DNA from: Roseicyclus sp.
Lineage (GTDB): Bacteria; Pseudomonadota; Alphaproteobacteria; Rhodobacterales; Rhodobacteraceae
Direction of reading: 5' to 3'
Assembly: GCF_018402035.1 (NCBI RefSeq)
Contig: NZ_JAGYJN010000001.1
Coordinates: forward strand, 310,001-374,000
DNA: 64,000 nucleotides
How positions within the stretch are numbered: the stretch's first letter is position 1; each line of letters starts with the position of its first letter. A program made the translations under genes and the position numbers. Under the pieces are notes generated by a model. It saw nothing but the letters and a program-made list of their open reading frames with translations, was not told the DNA's origin and made no database searches. Positions 28,939 through 37,504 of this stretch are shown here, in pieces.

Positions 28939-29682
28939 TCAATCCTCGGATTGCGCATCCTCGGCCAAGTCGCGAAAGCCCGTGGCCACGACGAATTTCT
29001 CGGAACTATCGGCGCGGCTTGCGGGGGGTTTGACATTCACCACCTTGTCGAAACGCTGCTTGAGCAGGGTTTGCAAACTCCCCTCCGCACCGCCTGCCAA
29101 AACCTTGGCGACAAAGGTGCCGCCGGGCTCCAACACATCAAAGGCCAGCTGCGCCGCCGCCTCGCACAGCGCTACGATCCGGATATGGTCGGTCTGCTTA
29201 TGGCCCGAGGATGCGGCGGCCATATCGCTCATCACCACATCGGCCCGCCCGCCAAGCCATGTCTTGACCTTATCATCGGCCCCATCTTCGAGGAAATCGA
29301 GCACGTGGAGTTCCACACCCGCGATGGCATCGACCTCTTGCAGATCGACCCCGATGATGCGGCCGATAGCTTTGCCTGACTTCTCGCCCAAGGCATTGAC
29401 GCGCGGCACAGCCACTTGGCACCAGCCACCCGGCGCACAGCCCAAATCCACCACCCGCGCACCGGGCACGAGAAAGCGAAATTTATCGTCCAACTCCATG
29501 ATCTTATAGGCCGCGCGCCCGCGATAGCCCTCGCGCTTGGCGCGTTGGACATAAGGATCATTCAACTGGCGCTCGAGCCACAGGGTCGAGCTAAGCTTGC
29601 GCCCGCGCGCGGTCTTGACCTTGGTGCGCAACTCGCGCTGCCCGCGTCCGCTTGTGGATTTGCCGGTGGGGGTTTTGGTCAT
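28939..29682 (-). CDS. rlmE: 23S rRNA (uridine-2'-O) methyltransferase RlmE (FtsJ)
   Basis: RlmE/RrmJ (247 residues) 2'-O-methylates U2552 in the 50S A-loop. Its Rossmann motif I is [18 protein letters not shown], preceded by SRAAYK-like [14 protein letters not shown] containing the catalytic lysine, and [19 protein letters not shown] carries the catalytic aspartate. The first 35 residues are a basic, lysine/arginine-rich extension ([20 protein letters not shown]) longer than in E. coli RlmE, which probably binds rRNA. The ATG giving MTKTPTGK is used. It lies upstream of guaB with an 84-base gap. Confidence 0.94.
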   Translation of the reverse strand: MTKTPTGKSTSGRGQRELRTKVKTARGRKLSSTLWLERQLNDPYVQRAKREGYRGRAAYKIMELDDKFRFLVPGARVVDLGCAPGGWCQVAVPRVNALGEKSGKAIGRIIGVDLQEVDAIAGVELHVLDFLEDGADDKVKTWLGGRADVVMSDMAAASSGHKQTDHIRIVALCEAAAQLAFDVLEPGGTFVAKVLAGGAEGSLQTLLKQRFDKVVNVKPPASRADSSEKFVVATGFRDLAEDAQSED

Positions 29683-29801
29683 GCGCGCTTTCCTAGCTTC
29701 ATCTTGCCCCAAATACGCATGCGCGCGGCGAAAGGCAAAGCGCTGTCATCAAATCGTGCAGAATGCCCGCAAAGGGCCGCGCGCTGCGTAAGCCGCGCGC
29801 C

Positions 29802-30794
29802 TCAGGCGCGCGTGTCGACAACCACCCGGCCCCGCACTTTGCCCGCCAGAATATCCGCGCCAAGCTTGGGCAGATCGGCCAAACCCGCCGGCGTGATCAT
29901 CGCGGCAAGCTTGTCCATCGGCAGATCGCGCGCGATCCGCTCCCATGCCCTCAGGCGGTTTTCATAAGGCTGCATCACGCTGTCGATGCCCAAAAGGTTC
30001 ACGCCCCGCAACAAAAACGGGATCACCGTCGCAGGCAGGCCCGCACCCCCCGCAAGACCCACAGCCGCGACCGATCCGCCGTAGGTCATCTGCCCCAAGA
30101 CCCGCGCCAACATCGCGCCGCCGACCGCATCAACGCAACCGGCCCAAGTCTCAGCCTCGAGCGGTCGCTTGACGGTCTCGGCCAGATCGGCGCGCGCCAC
30201 GATCCGCGCCGCCCCCAAACCATGCAGGTAGTCGGCCTGTTCGGCGCGCCCCGTCACAGCGGCGACCGTGTAGCCAAGATTGGCCAAGATCGCGGTCGCG
30301 ACCGAGCCCACACCGCCTGCGGCACCCGTGACCAAAACCTCGCCCTTTTCAGGGGTTAGCTCATGATCTTCCAGCGCCATCACCGCCAGCATCGCGGTAA
30401 AGCCCGCCGTGCCAACGGCCATCGCCTGTTGCGTGCTTAGGCCCTTTGGCAGCGGGACAAGCCAATCTGCCTTGACGCGGGCCTTTTCGGCATAGCCGCC
30501 CCAATGCGCCTCGCCCACACGCCAGCCGGTCAGCACCACCTTGTCACCCGCGCTGTAGCGCGCATCATCAGAGGCCAGCACCGTTCCGGCAAAGTCGATC
30601 CCCGGCACATGCGGGTAGGTTCTGACCAAACCACCGCCCGTGCCAAGGCACAGCCCATCCTTGTAGTTCACGGTCGAATACTCGACCGCGACCGTCACAT
30701 CGCCCGCGGGCAGACGATCATCGGCCAGCGCTTGAACGGCGGCATGGGTGATGCCGGTGTCATCTTTCTCAACGACGAGAGCGCGAAATGTCAT
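29802..30794 (-). CDS. acuI: Acryloyl-CoA reductase AcuI (YhdH-type MDR)
   Basis: AcuI (330 residues) is a zinc-free medium-chain dehydrogenase that reduces acryloyl-CoA to propionyl-CoA with NADPH, detoxifying a reactive DMSP-derived intermediate. Family features are STVNYKDGLCLGTGGGLVR near residues 40-58, HVPGIDFAGTV, the nucleotide-binding VLVTGAAGGVGSVATAIL, and the ending GRVVVDTRA. It lies 53 bases downstream of dmdA on the same strand, the arrangement known from roseobacters, so co-transcription with DMSP demethylation is very likely. The related quinone oxidoreductase annotation is less specific. Confidence 0.92.
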   Translation of the reverse strand: MTFRALVVEKDDTGITHAAVQALADDRLPAGDVTVAVEYSTVNYKDGLCLGTGGGLVRTYPHVPGIDFAGTVLASDDARYSAGDKVVLTGWRVGEAHWGGYAEKARVKADWLVPLPKGLSTQQAMAVGTAGFTAMLAVMALEDHELTPEKGEVLVTGAAGGVGSVATAILANLGYTVAAVTGRAEQADYLHGLGAARIVARADLAETVKRPLEAETWAGCVDAVGGAMLARVLGQMTYGGSVAAVGLAGGAGLPATVIPFLLRGVNLLGIDSVMQPYENRLRAWERIARDLPMDKLAAMITPAGLADLPKLGADILAGKVRGRVVVDTRA

Positions 30795-30847
30795 AGCCTG
30801 TCACCTTTCTGAAGCGATACTTGCACGTCGCACCGCAGTTCTCTGTT

Positions 30848-31951
30848 TTAAATCCAAAATTCATCTCTCACGACGGCGGGGTAGCTGCCATCTTGGGTCA
30901 CCACCGCAAGCGGTGTTCCCGCATCCCAATGGGTCATGCGCACCATGCCAATCGCCACGCCACAGCCGAAATCGGGCGATTGCGCGGCCGATGTCACCTG
31001 ACCCACGCAGGTCGTGCCATCCATCAACGCCCATGGCCTGTCGCAGCGCGGCAAGCTTTTGCTGTCGATTGCGATGGCGCGCACCTGCTTGATCGGCCCT
31101 TCCTTGGCCACCCTCAGCAGCGCGTCGCGCCCGATACAACCAATCGCCGTGGCCGTGTTGCAGAACCGGCCCAAACCCGCCTCATGCGGGGTATTCTCGG
31201 CCGTCATGTCATTGCCATAGCTCAGCAATCCACCCTCGACCCGTTCGATCCCGTTGGGGCATCCGGCGCGCACATCCAGATCGCGTCCAGCCTCCATCAG
31301 CGCGTGCCACAGGGGCATGCCGATATCGCCGCCTGCGACATAGATCTCGAATCCGCCTTGCTTGGAATAGCCCGAGCGCGCGATCACCATGTCGCGGCCT
31401 TGGAAATCGAAATGCCCAAAGCGGAAAAAGCGAATGTCGCGCACCGCATCGCCAAAGACGCGCGCCATCAGATCATCGGCTTGCGGCCCTTGCACCGCCA
31501 AGGGCGAAACATCGGGCTCATCGATCAAGACATCAAGCCGATAGCCATAGGCGATCCCTTTGACCCACAACAGCAAATCGCTGTCCGCGATGGATATCCA
31601 CCAACGATCCTCGGCCAGTTTCACTGCGACAGGGTCGTTGAGCATGCCGCCCGTCTCATCGACCATCGGCACGTAGTAGCACTGCCCCGGCAACATGCCG
31701 CGCAGATCGCGCGGTGTCAGCATTTGCACAAGCTTGGCGGCATCCGGCCCGCGTACCTCAACCTGCCGCTCGCAGGCGACATCCCAAACTTGCACCGCCG
31801 ATTTGAGATGGTGGTAGTCCTCCTCCACCGAACGGAAGACCGTCGGCAAAAGCATGCGGTTATAGACGGTGTAGGCGCTGACGCCTGCGGCCTCGACCCC
31901 GTCGGAAAAGGGCGTGCGGCGCAAGCGGCGCGAAGGCGAGATCAACGCCAT
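30848..31951 (-). CDS. dmdA: Dimethylsulfoniopropionate (DMSP) demethylase
   Basis: DmdA (367 residues) transfers a methyl group from DMSP to tetrahydrofolate, producing methylmercaptopropionate. It belongs to the GcvT/aminomethyltransferase fold. Hallmarks shared with characterised DmdA are SRRLRRTPFSDGVEAAGV near the start, YTVYNRMLLP, VEEDYHHLKSAVQVWDVA, LTPRDLR, CYYVPMVDE, WWISIADSDLLLW and IERVEGGLLSYGNDM; length matches. It overlaps the DinB-like gene upstream by ten bases and precedes acuI. This is strong evidence for a marine lifestyle with DMSP as carbon and sulfur source. The demethylation partners dmdB, dmdC and dmdD are not in the window. Confidence 0.96.
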   Translation of the reverse strand: MALISPSRRLRRTPFSDGVEAAGVSAYTVYNRMLLPTVFRSVEEDYHHLKSAVQVWDVACERQVEVRGPDAAKLVQMLTPRDLRGMLPGQCYYVPMVDETGGMLNDPVAVKLAEDRWWISIADSDLLLWVKGIAYGYRLDVLIDEPDVSPLAVQGPQADDLMARVFGDAVRDIRFFRFGHFDFQGRDMVIARSGYSKQGGFEIYVAGGDIGMPLWHALMEAGRDLDVRAGCPNGIERVEGGLLSYGNDMTAENTPHEAGLGRFCNTATAIGCIGRDALLRVAKEGPIKQVRAIAIDSKSLPRCDRPWALMDGTTCVGQVTSAAQSPDFGCGVAIGMVRMTHWDAGTPLAVVTQDGSYPAVVRDEFWI

Positions 31952-32457
31952 TCGGGCACCTCATCAGGCATGAAGGGGATATCGGTATCATCGGGGCGCG
32001 CACCTGCCGCGGTCAGCATGGCATGCACCTGACCGCGATGATGGGTCTGATGATTGAACAGATGTGCGACGCAAACCGCCGTGGGTTTGGCCAAATCGCG
32101 CCCCAGCGCAAAGGAATGCCAGCGGATCTCGCCATCCAGCTCATCTTGGGTCACCATCCACGACCACGCCGCGATGCGTGCATCAAGCTTGGGGCGTTCG
32201 GCGCAAATTGTTGGCCAATCATAGCGGTCAGGCGATGCGGTAATCGTGCCACCCGGCCCCTCGGCCCCCTCGAAGCGCGCGATCCAGATCAGATCGGCCC
32301 ACATCAGATGGCTGAACGTGGCGCGGATCGACCCAAAAAACGCCCCGCGATCCATCTCGCGCGCTCCATCCGTCAGCCCTGCTGCCGCTTGGAATAGCGA
32401 ATGGTTCTGCCACGCGTTATAGCGCGCCATCATCTGGCAATAGGAAGGCGTGATCAT
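31942..32457 (-). CDS. DinB-family protein upstream of dmdA
   Basis: This 171-residue protein has a DinB four-helix-bundle fold: ARYNAWQNHSLFQAAAGL near residues 11-28, TFSHLMWADLIWIARFEG near residues 48-65, and HLFNHQTHHRGQVHAML near residues 132-148. The three spaced histidines (His in FSHL, and the NHQTHHRG pair) form the metal site expected for DinB/YfiT-type thiol-dependent transferases or hydrolases. Function is unknown; in this position a thiol or methyl-transfer role linked to DMSP products is conceivable but unproven. It begins three bases after the DUF1326 gene and overlaps dmdA. Confidence 0.88.
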   Translation of the reverse strand: MITPSYCQMMARYNAWQNHSLFQAAAGLTDGAREMDRGAFFGSIRATFSHLMWADLIWIARFEGAEGPGGTITASPDRYDWPTICAERPKLDARIAAWSWMVTQDELDGEIRWHSFALGRDLAKPTAVCVAHLFNHQTHHRGQVHAMLTAAGARPDDTDIPFMPDEVPEWR

Positions 32458-32460
32458 CGC

Positions 32461-33171
32461 TTACTTGCCCGCGCTGCCCGACCAGTCGATGGCGCAAATC
32501 TCGGCGGAACGGCCCGTGAGATCCCAGACGCGCCCGAAATCGCGCACCTTGGATTTCAGACCGCGCGCCGCGATCACATCGGGGCCCATCCAGTAGCGGG
32601 TATTGGTCATGACCACGGGCTCATCGGGATTGGCCCCTTCCAGCATCTCGATCTCGCCTTGGATCTTCTTGCCGACGTAAAGGCCGCGACGGCGCCCCTC
32701 ACGCACGATCTGAACCTTTTCGCGTTCGGCATGGATGATTTCCGATACCAAGATCGTGAACAACCCCGTTGTGCCGCCCGCGGCCCCTGACAAGATCTGC
32801 AGCAGGCCGTTGTAAGCCTTGCCGCTTGCAGCCTCATCGATATAGGCGGCGACTTTCCAATTGCCCTCGGCCATGCGGCCGGGGATCTCGACCATCAGCC
32901 CGACATTCAGCCCCGACAGGCTTTCGCCCTCGTAATGCCCCTCGTCGATGGCAATGGCCATCCATGCCTTGCACGACCCTTCGGTCGGCGGGTGCTTGCC
33001 AAGGCTGACCACGCAGGGGCAAAAGACGGTGCAGTTGCAGTTGAGGAACAATTCTCCCTTGATCGCCCAATCGGTCGGGCGCATCTGGCGGCGCTTGGGG
33101 CTGTCCATGCGTTGATCGATGCGTTGGCTGACGGGCAAGCGGTCTGCCTCGGGGCGGTGTCTGAGCGACAT
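32461..33171 (-). CDS. DUF1326 domain protein
   Basis: The protein has 236 residues, with a DUF1326 domain beginning WAIKGELFLNCNCTVFCPC at about 34-52. The cysteines in NCNCTVFCPC, plus one in EGSCKAW, suggest metal or cluster binding at this site. The first 33 residues are charged and poorly conserved-looking. The ATG at 33171 is chosen because AGGAG lies about eight bases upstream; internal ATG codons nearer the domain are possible. It follows the DUF2182 membrane gene by 14 bases, a pairing seen in other genomes. No biochemical function is known. Confidence 0.86.
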   Translation of the reverse strand: MSLRHRPEADRLPVSQRIDQRMDSPKRRQMRPTDWAIKGELFLNCNCTVFCPCVVSLGKHPPTEGSCKAWMAIAIDEGHYEGESLSGLNVGLMVEIPGRMAEGNWKVAAYIDEAASGKAYNGLLQILSGAAGGTTGLFTILVSEIIHAEREKVQIVREGRRRGLYVGKKIQGEIEMLEGANPDEPVVMTNTRYWMGPDVIAARGLKSKVRDFGRVWDLTGRSAEICAIDWSGSAGK

Positions 33172-33185
33172 GGGTACTCTCCTCT

Positions 33186-33950
33186 TTATCCGATAAGGCC
33201 AAAGCCAAGGCTTGCTGCGCCCGATGCGATCAGCAACACCCCCAAAGGCCGTGTGATATGACGCCCGATCTCGGGCAGTTTTTCCAAAGCCATCAGCACC
33301 ATCGCCACCGCCATGAAGGCAAGGTTCATCACCCCGCCCACAAATGCGAGCAGCATCAAGGCCCAGCAACAGCCCAAGCAGACAGCACCCAGCCGCACCC
33401 CATTGCGCAGCGGCCCCTCGGTCCAATGGCTCATGAAAAAGGCCAAGGGCGCGCGGCATTGCGTCAGACAGGCATCCTTGAGCGCCGAGAATTGATAGGC
33501 CCCCGCCAGCGCCAACAACACCCCAGACAGCAGCAGCGATTGGCTATCGCCAAAGATGCTCAGATATCCCAACTGAAACAGCGCCATCTGGAGCGCGGCG
33601 GCAAGTATCGCAAACCCCAGCCACACGGCCAAAAAGCCGATGATCAGCCAACCAAAACCGCCACCGGCGCGCGCGCTGATGTCGTCATAGGCGGCGAATG
33701 CGGGCAAAGCCGTGGGCGCCATCATCGCCGCCGACATGATCGCCCACATCGCGACAAGGCCCAGATAGCCCGCCGCATCCGGCGTCACGATACACAGGCT
33801 TGCCAAGAATTCAGCGCCATAGACCGCACCGGCCGCCCGCAGATCGGCAGGCAAGGCCATCAGGTAAAGCGCGCCCCATGACAGCAAGATCGCACCGTAA
33901 AGCGCAAGCCAATGCGGGCTGCCCATGGATCTGATGCGCGCGGCGATCAT
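33186..33950 (-). CDS. DUF2182 integral membrane protein (predicted metal-binding)
   Basis: The product is a 254-residue membrane protein with about seven hydrophobic segments. DUF2182 features are WAIMSAAMMAPTALPAF near 68-84, YQFSALKDACLTQCRAPLAF with paired cysteines near 145-164, and GAVCLGCCWALMLLAF near 184-199. The methionine-, cysteine- and histidine-rich helices are why the family is predicted to bind copper or another metal. It is first in the DUF2182-DUF1326-DinB-dmdA-acuI unit and is divergent from the GntR gene, with a 9-bp dyad in the 70-base gap. The ATG at 33950 is the most likely start. Confidence 0.86.
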   Translation of the reverse strand: MIAARIRSMGSPHWLALYGAILLSWGALYLMALPADLRAAGAVYGAEFLASLCIVTPDAAGYLGLVAMWAIMSAAMMAPTALPAFAAYDDISARAGGGFGWLIIGFLAVWLGFAILAAALQMALFQLGYLSIFGDSQSLLLSGVLLALAGAYQFSALKDACLTQCRAPLAFFMSHWTEGPLRNGVRLGAVCLGCCWALMLLAFVGGVMNLAFMAVAMVLMALEKLPEIGRHITRPLGVLLIASGAASLGFGLIG

Positions 33951-33994
33951 CGCAATGCCGCCCTCCCCGACGAGTCGTTTTGCTTGCCAAAGAA

Positions 33995-34020
33995 TTGTCA
34001 GACTTTTAAATGTCTGACAA
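33995..34020. promoter_or_regulatory. Perfect 9-bp dyad between the dmdA unit and the GntR gene (probable operator)
   Basis: TTGTCAGAC and GTCTGACAA are exact reverse complements separated by eight bases (TTTTAAAT). The right arm ends directly before the ATG of the GntR gene. A plausible plus-strand promoter (TTGCCA at 33984-33989, TTAAAT at 34006-34011, 16-base spacer) overlaps the dyad. The most economical reading is an operator for the adjacent regulator that controls its own gene and the divergent dmdA-containing unit. Confidence 0.65.
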
Positions 34021-34761
34021 ATGAAAATCGATCCAGACAATCCCGCCGATCTTTCGGCCCAGATCGCCACAGCGATCCGCGATGCCATCGTCTCGGGGGC
34101 GTTGATCGTGGGCGACCGCCTGCCGTCCGAGGCGGAACTGGCCGAACAATTCGCGGTCTCGCGCCCCACGGTGCGCGAGGCGCTGAAACGGCTGGCCGCG
34201 CAATCGCTGATCCGCACCCAGCGCGGCGCCTTTGGCGGGGCTTTCATCAATCGGCTGAGTTATGCCGATGCCCATGCCCAACAGATCACCACATCGACCC
34301 TGCTTTTGGGCATGAATGACATCAGCTTTGACACCGCCTGCGAGGCACGCTTCGCGATGGAGCGGGCTTGTGCGCTTTTGGCCGCCGCACGTCGCAGCCC
34401 CGATCATCTGGCCACGATGCGCGCCGAGATCACACGGCAAGCGCAGCCCGGCCTGAGCGATGAATCGTTCTGCGCCTCCGATGTCGCCTTTCACCGCGCT
34501 CTGGTGGATGCGGCGGGCAACCCGGTTTTGTCCTACCAGCTTGCAGGGGCGGTCGAGGCGATGCAGCCTCTGATGAATATGATCACCTTTTCGGCCCGCT
34601 CACGCGATGCGATCATCGCGCTGCACGCCCGAATCGCCGATGCAACAGAGGGGCGCGACGGCGACCAAATCATCGCTGCATTGGAAGAGTTGGAGCGTTA
34701 TACCCGCCAGCTTGCCCAATCCGTGTTCAATGCGCGCGCCGCGCGTCCACAACCCGCGTAA
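34021..34761 (+). CDS. GntR/FadR-subfamily (FCD) transcriptional regulator
   Basis: The 246-residue regulator has an N-terminal GntR winged helix (AIRDAIVSGALIVGDRLPSE, then ELAEQFAVSRPTVREALKRL) and a C-terminal all-helical FCD ligand-binding domain with metal-ligand-type residues in DVAFHRALVDAAGNPVL and a late LHARIADA. It is divergent from the DUF2182-DUF1326-DinB-dmdA-acuI unit and precedes a polyamine-type binding-protein gene, so either could be its target. In Ruegeria pomeroyi a GntR gene also adjoins dmdA. No Shine-Dalgarno exists between the operator dyad and the ATG, so translation may be leaderless. Confidence 0.92.
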   Translation: MKIDPDNPADLSAQIATAIRDAIVSGALIVGDRLPSEAELAEQFAVSRPTVREALKRLAAQSLIRTQRGAFGGAFINRLSYADAHAQQITTSTLLLGMNDISFDTACEARFAMERACALLAAARRSPDHLATMRAEITRQAQPGLSDESFCASDVAFHRALVDAAGNPVLSYQLAGAVEAMQPLMNMITFSARSRDAIIALHARIADATEGRDGDQIIAALEELERYTRQLAQSVFNARAARPQPA

Positions 34762-34843
34762 CCACCCCTTGGCAAACAAGGGTATCGGCCCTAGTTTCTT
34801 TCGCGGTTCTGCCAATATTCACTCCAATAGGGAAATCGCCATC

Positions 34844-35887
34844 ATGACCCATCGCATGGCCCTCGGCACCGCCATGGCCCTCGCGCTCACCGTCCCCTCG
34901 ATCGCAGCGGCGCAAGACCTGCTCGTGTTCGATTATTCGGGTTTCGAAGAGCCGTCTTTTCACCAGCCCTTTATCGACCAGCACGGCGCAAGCCCCGAGT
35001 TCGTCTTTTTCGGCGATGAGGATGAAGCGTTCCAGCGCTTGCTTGCGGGTTTCCGGTCGGATGTGACCCATATCTGCGCAGGCTCGGTGCCACGTTGGCA
35101 GGAATCGGGCATTATCGAGCCTTGGGATCGGTCGCGCGTCGCGGCTTATGCATCGCTCAACGCTGACCTGTTGGGCCAAGATGTGCGCGCAGGCACCGCC
35201 GATCTGTTCTTCTTGCCCACCGATTACGGCACCACGGCTGTCGCCTATAACGCTGAGACGGTTCCGGCGGCAGATGTCGCCACGCTCGAGATCTTCAACA
35301 ACCCCGCCTATGCGGGCCGCCTGTCGATCCCCGACAATGTCGATGATGCCTATGCGCTGGCCTATCTCGCCACCGGCGTGAGCGATTGGTCGACCGCGAC
35401 CGATGCCCAGTTCGAGGCCGCAACCGCATGGCTGCGCGGCATCCACGGCAACCTGCTCAACTACTGGGTCGATCCGGCCGAAATTCAACAGCTCATGGCA
35501 TCGGGTCAGGTGCAGGCCGCTTGGGTCTGGAACGAAGTGCCCGTGTCGCTCGCTGACGAGGGCTTCCCCGTCGGCTTTAACCGCAACACCGCCGAAGGGT
35601 CTTCGGTCTGGCTTTGTGGCTATGTGAACATGGCCAATGGCGAAGGCTCGGAAGATCAGGCCTATGATTACGTCAACGCGATGCATGCCGATGTTTCGGC
35701 CCTGCCGCTGTTGGAGAACGGCTTTGGCACCGCGAACCAAGCCGCACTTGTCGCGCTGGGCGCCGAAGCGATGGAAGCGGCTGGCTTGGGCGAAGTGACC
35801 GTGCCGGTTCTGGCGCAGTTGCCCATCTCGAACGAACAGCGCGAGCGGCAGGCCGAAGCCTTCGAGCGTATCAAGGCTGGTTTCTGA
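34844..35887 (+). CDS. Periplasmic substrate-binding protein, spermidine/putrescine (PotD/PotF) type
   Basis: This is a 347-residue secreted binding protein with a Sec signal peptide ending near AAAQ (residues 1-22). The mature part begins LLVFDYSGFEEPSFHQPF and contains FRSDVTHICAGSVPRWQESGI and FLPTDYGTTAVAYNAE, typical of PotD/PotF-type family 1 proteins. It should feed an ABC importer for polyamines or similar cations, but no ABC genes adjoin it; a potABC-like set lacking a binding protein lies at 45319-48466. It follows the GntR gene by 82 bases and is closed by a strong terminator. Confidence 0.88.
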   Translation: MTHRMALGTAMALALTVPSIAAAQDLLVFDYSGFEEPSFHQPFIDQHGASPEFVFFGDEDEAFQRLLAGFRSDVTHICAGSVPRWQESGIIEPWDRSRVAAYASLNADLLGQDVRAGTADLFFLPTDYGTTAVAYNAETVPAADVATLEIFNNPAYAGRLSIPDNVDDAYALAYLATGVSDWSTATDAQFEAATAWLRGIHGNLLNYWVDPAEIQQLMASGQVQAAWVWNEVPVSLADEGFPVGFNRNTAEGSSVWLCGYVNMANGEGSEDQAYDYVNAMHADVSALPLLENGFGTANQAALVALGAEAMEAAGLGEVTVPVLAQLPISNEQRERQAEAFERIKAGF

Positions 35888-35907
35888 TCCATCGATCATC
35901 GATCACG

Positions 35908-35939
35908 AAAACGGGCGCCCTCATGGCGCCCGTTTTTTT
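35908..35939. terminator. Bidirectional intrinsic terminator
   Basis: A 12-bp stem (AAAACGGGCGCC paired with GGCGCCCGTTTT) with a five-base loop is followed by a T run on the plus strand and preceded by an A run. It terminates the binding-protein gene and, read on the other strand, the convergent DUF6525 gene, whose stop codon sits inside the T run. Confidence 0.9.
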
Positions 35940-36204
35940 ACGTATGTCCGCCACCCAAGCGGCGGTCACGCGCAAGACACGCCGCCTCGGCCCGGTCAAG
36001 CCGTGCGCGGGCGCGGGCGGGGCATCCCTCTTCGCGCAAGGCACGCTGCCACAGCCTGAGACAGGACAAGGGCGACCAAGGCAGCGCCGCATGTGATATC
36101 CAAGCACGCAATTCGGGCGGCAGACTGTCATAGACACGCATCGGATCGCCCTGCCGCGCCTTGGCACGCAACCGCGTTGCCCCCAGATTGCCTCCGCACC
36201 TCAT
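35938..36204 (-). CDS. DUF6525-like small protein
   Basis: The product has 88 residues, is basic, and contains the conserved-looking segment [20 protein letters not shown] near residues 25-44 followed by a arginine-rich C-terminal half ([20 protein letters not shown]). This matches the DUF6525 small-protein family of Rhodobacteraceae, of unknown function. The ATG overlaps the CobW-type gene stop codon as ATGA, so it is translated with the putative zinc chaperone and should share its regulation. Its stop lies within the terminator at 35908-35939. Confidence 0.75.
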   Translation of the reverse strand: MRCGGNLGATRLRAKARQGDPMRVYDSLPPELRAWISHAALPWSPLSCLRLWQRALREEGCPARARARLDRAEAACLARDRRLGGGHT

Positions 36205-37397
36205 GCGGCGGCCTCTGGCCTTCGCCATTGCGGAAACGGGTCCGGCAAATCGTTGCCATTCATCCCTTCGGACAAAAGGCAGGCATCCAGCCGCGCCTTG
36301 AGCGCGGGCCAATCGATGCCTGTGCCGATAAAGACCAATTCTTGCCGCCGGTCGCCCCAAGGTTCGACCCAATGCTCGGCGATGTAGCGGTGCGCGCTGT
36401 CATGCGTAGGCCACCGCGCCTTGGGAACGGCGGCCCACCATGTGCCAAGCGGCGTCACCCCCGACAATGCACCCGCAAGCGAAAACTCGGCCACCCAATC
36501 GGGGCGCGTGGCGATCCAGAAATGCCCCTTGGCGCGGATCACGCCCGGCAACTCCCCATCAAGCAGCGCAAGGATCGCCGCAGGCACAAAGGGGCGGCGC
36601 GCGCGATAGACATGAGAGGTGATGCCGTATTCCTCGGTTTCGGCGGTGTGATCAGCAAAGCCGTTAAGCTCTTTCGCCCACATCGGATGCAAATGGGCGC
36701 GATCAAGATCGAACAGGCCCGTTTCGAGCACATCGCCAATCGCCACATCAGAGAAATCGGTTTCCAATATGCGGGCATCGGCATTGAGGCTGCGGATGAT
36801 CTTGCGCGCGGCATCGACGCGCGCAGCACCTGCTGCGGTCACCTTGTTCAAAACAATCACATCGGCAAATTCGATCTGGTCGGTCAACAGATGGACCAAG
36901 CGCCGCTCATCCCCCTCGCCCATGCTTTCGCCGCGCGCCGCGATGAAATCATGGCTGGAATAGTCGGCCAAGAGATTTACCGCATCGACGACCGTGACCA
37001 TCGTATCAAGCCGGGCGACATCCGACAGGCTGACCCCATCCGCGTCGCGGAAATCAAAGGTTGTCGCGATCGGCAGGGGTTCGGAAATACCGGTCGATTC
37101 GATCACCAACGCATCGAAACGCCCCGCTTCGGCCAAGCGCCGCACCTCGATCAAGAGATCCTCGCGCAGCGTGCAGCAAATGCAACCGTTCGACATTTCG
37201 ACCAAGCTTTCCTCAGTCTGCGACAGCCCGCCGCCTGCGCGCACCAGATCGGCGTCGATATTGATCTGGGCCATATCGTTGACGATCACCGCCACCCGGC
37301 GGCCTGACCGGTTTTGCAATATGGTGTTGAGAAGCGTGGTCTTCCCGGCCCCCAGAAAGCCGGACAACACTGTGACGGGTAGGCGTGGATCAGACAC
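36201..37397 (-). CDS. COG0523/CobW-family GTPase, probable zinc metallochaperone
   Basis: The 398-residue G3E GTPase has Walker [13 protein letters not shown] at 13-24, the metal-binding CXCC motif in [13 protein letters not shown], the Walker B/guanine region [12 protein letters not shown], and NKVTAAG as the guanine-specificity motif. A C-terminal CobW_C domain ([16 protein letters not shown] onwards) is present. COG0523 proteins deliver metals, usually zinc, to client enzymes under starvation. A Zur-type palindrome immediately upstream supports zinc rather than cobalamin function. The start is a GTG at 37397 preceded by AGGTGA. The DUF6525 gene is coupled downstream. Confidence 0.93.
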   Translation of the reverse strand: MSDPRLPVTVLSGFLGAGKTTLLNTILQNRSGRRVAVIVNDMAQINIDADLVRAGGGLSQTEESLVEMSNGCICCTLREDLLIEVRRLAEAGRFDALVIESTGISEPLPIATTFDFRDADGVSLSDVARLDTMVTVVDAVNLLADYSSHDFIAARGESMGEGDERRLVHLLTDQIEFADVIVLNKVTAAGAARVDAARKIIRSLNADARILETDFSDVAIGDVLETGLFDLDRAHLHPMWAKELNGFADHTAETEEYGITSHVYRARRPFVPAAILALLDGELPGVIRAKGHFWIATRPDWVAEFSLAGALSGVTPLGTWWAAVPKARWPTHDSAHRYIAEHWVEPWGDRRQELVFIGTGIDWPALKARLDACLLSEGMNGNDLPDPFPQWRRPEAAA

Positions 37398-37411
37398 GGC
37401 ATCACCTGTTA

Positions 37412-37426
37412 TGTTATACTATAACA
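37412..37426 (-). promoter_or_regulatory. Zur-type box upstream of the COG0523 GTPase gene
   Basis: TGTTATACTATAACA is a perfect palindrome around three central bases and matches the alphaproteobacterial Zur core GTTAT-N3-ATAAC. It begins 15 bases before the GTG start codon, overlapping the expected promoter, and a further TGTTAT copy lies just beside it. Derepression under zinc limitation is predicted. Confidence 0.75.
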
Positions 37427-37504
37427 ACTCTATGCCAGAACCCCGCCGCTCAGGCAAGAACGCAAACGGGTCGATGGGCAGCGCTTGAAATTCACCGGAT
37501 GGCT

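Noticed and set aside
33186..34250. Longer N-terminus for the DUF2182 gene (start up to 34250)
   Set aside because: The extra 100 codons run antisense through the GntR gene and the operator dyad and lack membrane-protein character.
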